Below are positions 7,801 to 10,466 of a stretch of 10,466 nt of DNA, piece by piece. Source of the stretch: JBIICS01 sp044238735. GTDB taxonomy: Bacteria; Bacteroidota; Bacteroidia; UBA4408. The stretch lies in NCBI GenBank assembly GCA_044238735.1, contig JBIICS010000101.1, positions 1 through 10,466 on the forward strand. The letters are read 5' to 3'. How positions within the stretch are numbered: the stretch's first letter is position 1; each line of letters begins with the position of its first letter. The notes beneath the pieces were generated by a model. It had not been told where the DNA came from. It saw nothing but the letters and a program-made list of their open reading frames with translations, and made no database searches. A program made the position numbers and the translations under genes.

Positions 7801-8803
7801 TGGAATTTACATTATTAATATTTAAAGCCGCTGCAGCCCCACCTCCATTAGCACAGTATGTTGTTATGTTTGAGTAATAAAGTCCGCTTGAGGAGGAAGA
7901 TGCATACAAAATTCCATTCTTAACCCGGAGATTATTAGGGCTAAATTGAATGTAGTAGGGTGAAATACTATACCCATTAAAAAAACCAATTGCAGCGGTA
8001 TTTGTTCCACTACTCCCCGTTAACCATATTTTTCCTGAATCATCTCTCTCAATGTTGTTTGGATTTATAAGACCATCATCCATGGTGTAAAAATTCCAAT
8101 TAGTATTATCAAAAGAAATTAAGGCCGCTCCTGTTCCACCCTTATAAAACCATTTGGTGTTTCCAACTATAGCAAGTTTTAATACCGAATTGGTAATGTT
8201 AGATGAATTATTAGTTTTATAGGTGATCCAGTTTGTTCCATCAAATTTGATTAAACCTCCGTTAGAAGATCCTATCCAAATAATATTGCCATTTTCAATT
8301 CCTAAACACTGAACCAAATTGGTACCAATCCCTGAATTGGTAGTATTAAAAGTAAAAGCTGTATTTAAGTCGAACTTTATTAAACCTTTAGACAACGATG
8401 TTAACCAAACCACCCCATTTTGATCGATATCTAAATCATTATAAGTGAAAGAAGGTAAGGTACTGTTCGTACTGTTATAATTGGTAAATGTTGTTCCATC
8501 AAATTTTGTAAGTCCATTGCACAAAAACCATAAATTACCATTTGAATCAAATCGCGATTTACCGATGGTGTTAGAGGGCAAATTAGAATTGGATGTTGAG
8601 AATATTGTCCAAGTAGTTCCGTCAAACTTCCCTAAACCGGAATTGGTACCAACATAAATATCGCCCGAAGGCGATTTATTTACCCAATTAACATTATCAG
8701 AAGGAATCCCAGAATTAGTGGTAGTGTAATTATTCCAGAAATTAATCTGAGCTTCTAAATGAACGGTAATAATTGAGAAAAAAATTAGTAAACACGCTCT
8801 CAT
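4805..8803 (-). CDS. Secreted T9SS multidomain surface protein with propeller and SprB-like repeats
   Basis: A 1332-residue protein. A signal peptide covers residues 1-18, cut probably at LEA|Q. Residues of about 20-320 carry six or seven propeller blades with a G-L-x-K-F-D-G-T-x-W pattern, as in two-component-regulator propellers, but no kinase is attached. Residues of about 320-750 form a domain I recognise only from other Bacteroidota T9SS proteins; it includes DVNKDYSYNPLDGDYP, a possible calcium-binding loop. Four SprB-like repeats follow (about 752-1038), each with a Cys near both ends and a PY-x-Y-x-W-S core. Two fibronectin-III-like domains (about 1055-1218) come next, then a type A sorting domain (about 1248-1332) with LKPNPAND and a final KTFKLVKQ. 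The protein should cross the inner membrane by Sec and the outer membrane by T9SS, and be released or anchored at the surface. Its role is unknown; adhesion or gliding-related functions are possible. It is a single-gene unit with its own promoter. Confidence 0.92.
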   Translation of the reverse strand: MRACLLIFFSIITVHLEAQINFWNNYTTTNSGIPSDNVNWVNKSPSGDIYVGTNSGLGKFDGTTWTIFSTSNSNLPSNTIGKSRFDSNGNLWFLCNGLTKFDGTTFTNYNSTNSTLPSFTYNDLDIDQNGVVWLTSLSKGLIKFDLNTAFTFNTTNSGIGTNLVQCLGIENGNIIWIGSSNGGLIKFDGTNWITYKTNNSSNITNSVLKLAIVGNTKWFYKGGTGAALISFDNTNWNFYTMDDGLINPNNIERDDSGKIWLTGSSGTNTAAIGFFNGYSISPYYIQFSPNNLRVKNGILYASSSSSGLYYSNITTYCANGGGAAAALNINNVNSMMDVQGGLWNGNVYGRPGHEFPKGANTYSIFSGSIWVMGESESGRLKGAINLFNQKSDFSPGPLNHYPPAQGEATDCENYDRIWKINKSTIDSFKLGLFSNVPEIINEWPARGNANLGFPINRDMAPFMDVNKDYSYNPLDGDYPLIKGDQALWWVINDGKNLHMTGTEPLGIEMQFMAYAYKTNDVLNNTTFYEVKITNKSDSVIKNTNVTVFVDPDLGNYTDDYIGTSASRNMGIVYNGDAFDETTNFSTGYGSNVPLVGVNMLQGPKDEFREPVKIKNLFSFNNTQGNWAANPSTPQEYWKYVNTLWADSSHMVYGNNGHLSGGGTQPTNFIFPSDPTDPAGWSECSAFSLPGDRRFLITYGVFNLIPNQTNGFIFSAVNSPTNQAGCVTFKPLLDATDSVKAFFDSTLCKDFNIELVALQNSSCLKNTGNAEVFASSGTPPYFYDWTSGSITNRADSLSAGQYVVTVTDVMGCSKFISFNITDTDGPVVASTINKTKCFGSADGSVSVTVNGLNPPYNYLWSNGDTISTINNLVAGPYEISVKDILGCQTNLTLVVPQPSKIRIASIVTNSTCNLSDGAIDIQVSGGTSPYNYVWSNSETSEDITSVSSGAYSVNVNDSNSCSQSFWVNLNDNGAPNINTVEVLTSSCNNASGGSINVSVNGGTLPYQYSWSNNALTEDITGLSAGIYSLMVTDSNNCKSVYTAELNELPPAGSSICLVSVDYLSNANLIGWQKAVTSDIDHYTIYRESSSAGIYYKIGEVPYSSVSLYTDSLSDPNIKSWRYKITLTDTCGNESDYSFAQKTIHLSLANTPTSILLAWDHYEGFPFNEYRIYRWLSSTGWQVLDSVPSNYTYYYDSGVPVGDSVAYSIEVVAPDDCIFNYRTGRARIATSRSNVKNTSRISGTVTAIYSKSRFDVSLKPNPANDFFTLDFKENLYQNLQLSVKDIKGSEVLKSLRNSLSNQPIKVDIRSLASGVYFVRVNVDDNIKTFKLVKQ
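5690..6551 (-). repeat. Four tandem SprB-like repeat units within the surface protein gene
   Basis: Protein-level repeats start at about residues 752, 828, 900 and 978, with a period of 72-78 residues (216-234 bp). Each unit reads roughly: Ser/Lys-x-Cys, a small-residue stretch ending in Gly-Ser/Ala/Asp, then PYxYxWS, an Asp/Ile-x-x-Leu-x-x-Gly-x-Tyr turn, and a final Asp-x-x-x-Cys. The units are diverged in DNA sequence, so they are old duplications and not recent slippage. The first unit is the least typical (YDWTSGS in place of YxWSN). Confidence 0.8.
7845..8746 (-). repeat. Beta-propeller blade repeats within the surface protein gene
   Basis: At the protein level, blade motifs recur about every 45 residues: GLGKFDGTTWT, GLTKFDGTTFT, GLIKFDLNTAF, GLIKFDGTNWI, ALISFDNTNWN and AIGFFNGYSI, with a last partial blade, GLYYSNIT. 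Several blades also carry a G-x-I/L-W-x-x motif just before (for example NGNLWF, NGVVWL, GKIWLT). Six or seven blades would close a propeller. Confidence 0.75.
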
Positions 8804-8828
8804 AAGTATATTTTAAAAAATGATGACC

Positions 8829-8859
8829 CAAATATACAAATTTCAAAAACGAGTTTCAA
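8829..8859 (-). promoter_or_regulatory. Bacteroidota-type promoter of the surface protein gene
   Basis: On the minus strand TATATTTG (8836-8829) matches the -7 consensus TAnnTTTG exactly. A TTG (8859-8857) lies 20 bp upstream, within the spacing known for the -33 element. Transcription would start near 8822-8825, giving a leader of about 20 bases before the ATG at 8803. An imperfect 12-bp palindrome, GAGTT-TC-AACTC (8851-8862), overlaps the -33 element and could be an operator. Confidence 0.65.
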
Positions 8860-8880
8860 CTCATAAAAGAACGTGCCGTT

Positions 8881-9492
8881 TTAAATATAAGAAAGAATAA
8901 GAAATTGTACAGCACAACCTAAACTAAATCCAGTATATACCTGAGCAGGAGTGTGAGCATTTAGTTTTAAACGCGAAAAACCCAACAAGCCTGCTGCTAA
9001 AATGGCCAATACCAAATAAGGGCCCGCATCTAACATGTATCTAAAACTTAAACCGAGCAGAGCTCCAACTAAACCGCCAATTCCAATCATATGAGCACTA
9101 ATCTTCCAAAATATATTAATTATGGAAGTTAAAATAATAATAAAACATGCGCCTAAAACTGATAAGTAAATTATGGCGGGCAGGTTAATTTTGCTAAGCA
9201 AATAATATGCGCCGGTATAATAAACTGCGGTTAGAAGATAGGGTATTTTTCTATTCTCACGAGCCGGCGACTCCAGGTTATCCATTACACCAAGCCTAAA
9301 TAAAAGTAAACTGGTTACAGCGGGTAATAAAAAAGTAAACAAGAAAACAATAGCGTAAACTACATAAATAGCCTTTTCATGAACTCGAAAGAGAAAATAA
9401 CTAGAGGAGCTAAATAAACAATATACGCTAAGAAGAGGCATCACCAAAGGGTGAAACAATGCCGAAAGTATTTTTGCAATTCTATTTTCCAT
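8881..9492 (-). CDS. Polytopic membrane protein with degenerate PAP2-phosphatase motifs
   Basis: A 203-residue hydrophobic protein with about six or seven membrane segments (roughly 10-30, 42-66, 85-101, 104-127, 133-150, 157-173 and 186-202). It resembles the PAP2 (type 2 phosphatidic acid phosphatase) family. SRLKLNAH at 173-180 fits SR-x5-H, but the family Asp four residues on is Gln184. KISAH (130-134) stands where PSGH is expected, with the histidine kept. RENRKIP at 78-84 is a basic loop. It may have lost catalysis or act on another substrate, such as a lipid pyrophosphate. I recall similar conserved proteins in other Bacteroidota with the same HTPAQ variant, so the change is probably ancestral and not decay. 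Its ATG overlaps the rpoN stop codon (TAATG, sharing base 9492), which points to translational coupling. No promoter of its own is seen. Confidence 0.75.
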   Translation of the reverse strand: MENRIAKILSALFHPLVMPLLSVYCLFSSSSYFLFRVHEKAIYVVYAIVFLFTFLLPAVTSLLLFRLGVMDNLESPARENRKIPYLLTAVYYTGAYYLLSKINLPAIIYLSVLGACFIIILTSIINIFWKISAHMIGIGGLVGALLGLSFRYMLDAGPYLVLAILAAGLLGFSRLKLNAHTPAQVYTGFSLGCAVQFLILSYI

Positions 9493-10466
9493 TACAATTC
9501 TTTTCGTAAACGAGCAACTGGAATATTTAATTGTTCGCGGTATTTTGCTACTGTTCTTCTGGCTATATTATACCCTTTCTTCTTAAGCAAACCGGCTAGT
9601 TCATCATCGGTTACCGGTTTTGCTTTATCCTCTGCCTCTACAGTATCTTGTAAAATCTTCTTTACTTCGCGAGTAGAAACCTCTTCGCCACTTTCGGTAG
9701 ATAAACCCTCCGAAAAGAAACTTTTTAAGGGGAAAGTACCAAAATGCGTTTGAATGTATTTACTATTGGCCACCCTGGATACAGTTGAGATATCTAATCC
9801 AACTAAATCAGCTATATCTTTTAAAATCATCGGACGCATTTTAGTTTCATCTCCCTCAATAAAATATTCGTGCTGATATTTAAGTATGGCATCCATCGTA
9901 ATTAATAATGTATGATTACGTTGCTCAATAGCATCAATAAACCACTTGGCAGAATCAAGTTTTTGTTTAACAAATATAACAGCCTCCTTTTGCGACTTAT
10001 TTTTATCTTTAGCCTTCGCATACGAATCAAGCATCTCGGAGTATTCTCGGCTAACCCTTAACTGCGGTGCATTTCTTCCATGCAAAGTTAACTCTAATAC
10101 ACCGTCGTTATTTGTTAAGATAAAATCGGGTGTAATTTGTTCGAGATTTTTGGTAGAGTCGGTTAAAGAATTTCCGGGTTTGGGATTTAACTTAATAATC
10201 TCCTGTATGGCGTCTTTTAAATCCTCTTCCTCTAAATTTAAACGCTTCTGTATTTTGTCGTAATGTTTTTTAGTAAACTCGTCCATGCATTTTTCAATAA
10301 TCTGAATCGCCAGCTTTACCTCATAATACATTAACTCTTTCCTTTTTAACTGTAACAATAAACATTCTTGCAAATCGCGCGCACCTATTCCTGCTGGATC
10401 AAGAGTTTGAATAACTTTTACTAAGCGCTCTAATTCGGGTTCGTTTGTTGAAATACTTTGGGTAAA
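9492..10466 (-). CDS. rpoN: RNA polymerase sigma-54 factor, C-terminal part (5' end beyond window)
   Basis: The frame is open to the right edge; 324 residues are visible and about 160 N-terminal residues are missing compared with the usual length of near 480. The first recognisable core-binding motif is LDPAGIGARDLQECL at visible residues 22-36, followed by LNPKPG. A helix-turn-helix, ILKDIADLVGLDISTVSRV, lies at about 214-232, followed by GTFPLKSFFSEG. The C-terminal RpoN box, ARRTVAKYRE, at 302-311 reads the -24 element of promoters. Sigma-54 directs RNA polymerase to -24/-12 promoters and needs an AAA+ activator, none of which is encoded here. The activator-binding Region I is outside the window. 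A TTG at 10373 is an internal leucine codon and not the start. The downstream membrane protein gene overlaps by one base (TAATG). Confidence 0.97.
   Translation of the reverse strand, partial: FTQSISTNEPELERLVKVIQTLDPAGIGARDLQECLLLQLKRKELMYYEVKLAIQIIEKCMDEFTKKHYDKIQKRLNLEEEDLKDAIQEIIKLNPKPGNSLTDSTKNLEQITPDFILTNNDGVLELTLHGRNAPQLRVSREYSEMLDSYAKAKDKNKSQKEAVIFVKQKLDSAKWFIDAIEQRNHTLLITMDAILKYQHEYFIEGDETKMRPMILKDIADLVGLDISTVSRVANSKYIQTHFGTFPLKSFFSEGLSTESGEEVSTREVKKILQDTVEAEDKAKPVTDDELAGLLKKKGYNIARRTVAKYREQLNIPVARLRKEL

Noticed and set aside
8865..8880. Sigma-54 -24-like GGCACG on the minus strand upstream of the surface protein gene
   Set aside because: The invariant GC of the -12 element is TA at the required distance (GG-N10-GC is broken), and a good TTG/TAnnTTTG promoter lies immediately downstream.
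8870..8880. Small hairpin AACG-TGC-CGTT followed by a T-rich stretch, as terminator of the rpoN operon
   Set aside because: The stem has only 4 bp with a 3-base loop, which is too weak to call; no better terminator is seen in the 77-bp gap.
9451..10263. Open frames on the plus strand opposite rpoN and the PAP2-like gene
   Set aside because: They are antisense to conserved sigma-54 sequence; their translations are serine- and phenylalanine-rich, typical of a reverse-strand shadow.
10371..10373. TTG as the start codon of rpoN
   Set aside because: The frame stays open upstream to the window edge and encodes the conserved LDPAGIGARDL motif, so the start is outside the window.

Overview
The window is AT-rich and looks like a member of the phylum Bacteroidota; I cannot place it below class level. 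The grounds are a type IX secretion (T9SS) sorting domain and SprB-type repeats in the largest gene, a sensor kinase N-terminus of the kind common in Bacteroidota, a promoter fitting the Bacteroidota TTG / TAnnTTTG consensus, and a lack of clear Shine-Dalgarno sequences. I see no mobile elements, rRNA, tRNA or CRISPR arrays.

Left part (1-2150, minus strand): the 5' part of a two-transmembrane sensor histidine kinase that runs off the left edge, and upstream of it a complete metallo-beta-lactamase/beta-CASP nuclease gene. A 94-bp divergent intergenic region (2151-2244) separates the nuclease from a plus-strand two-gene operon (2245-4554). That operon encodes a soluble PAS histidine kinase and a response regulator fused to a Crp/Fnr-type DNA-binding module. 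The intergenic region carries a near-consensus Fnr-type box (TGAT-AAAT-ATCA), a perfect 12-bp palindrome and a further inverted repeat. This is the most interesting part of the window. The layout resembles a condensed FixL-FixJ-FixK circuit in which sensor, receiver and Fnr-like output occupy two genes, possibly controlling themselves and the adjacent RNA nuclease. That reading is inference.

Middle (4555-8880): a 250-bp convergent gap with terminator-like hairpins for both strands, then a 1332-residue secreted mosaic protein on the minus strand. It has a signal peptide, a beta-propeller of two-component-regulator type, a central domain I know only from other T9SS proteins, four SprB-like repeats, two fibronectin-III-like domains and a T9SS type A sorting domain. 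A good Bacteroidota promoter lies just upstream of it.

Right part (8881-10466, minus strand): the C-terminal two thirds of sigma-54 (rpoN), whose stop codon overlaps (TAATG) the start of a small polytopic membrane protein with degenerate PAP2-phosphatase motifs. These two genes are evidently one transcription unit.
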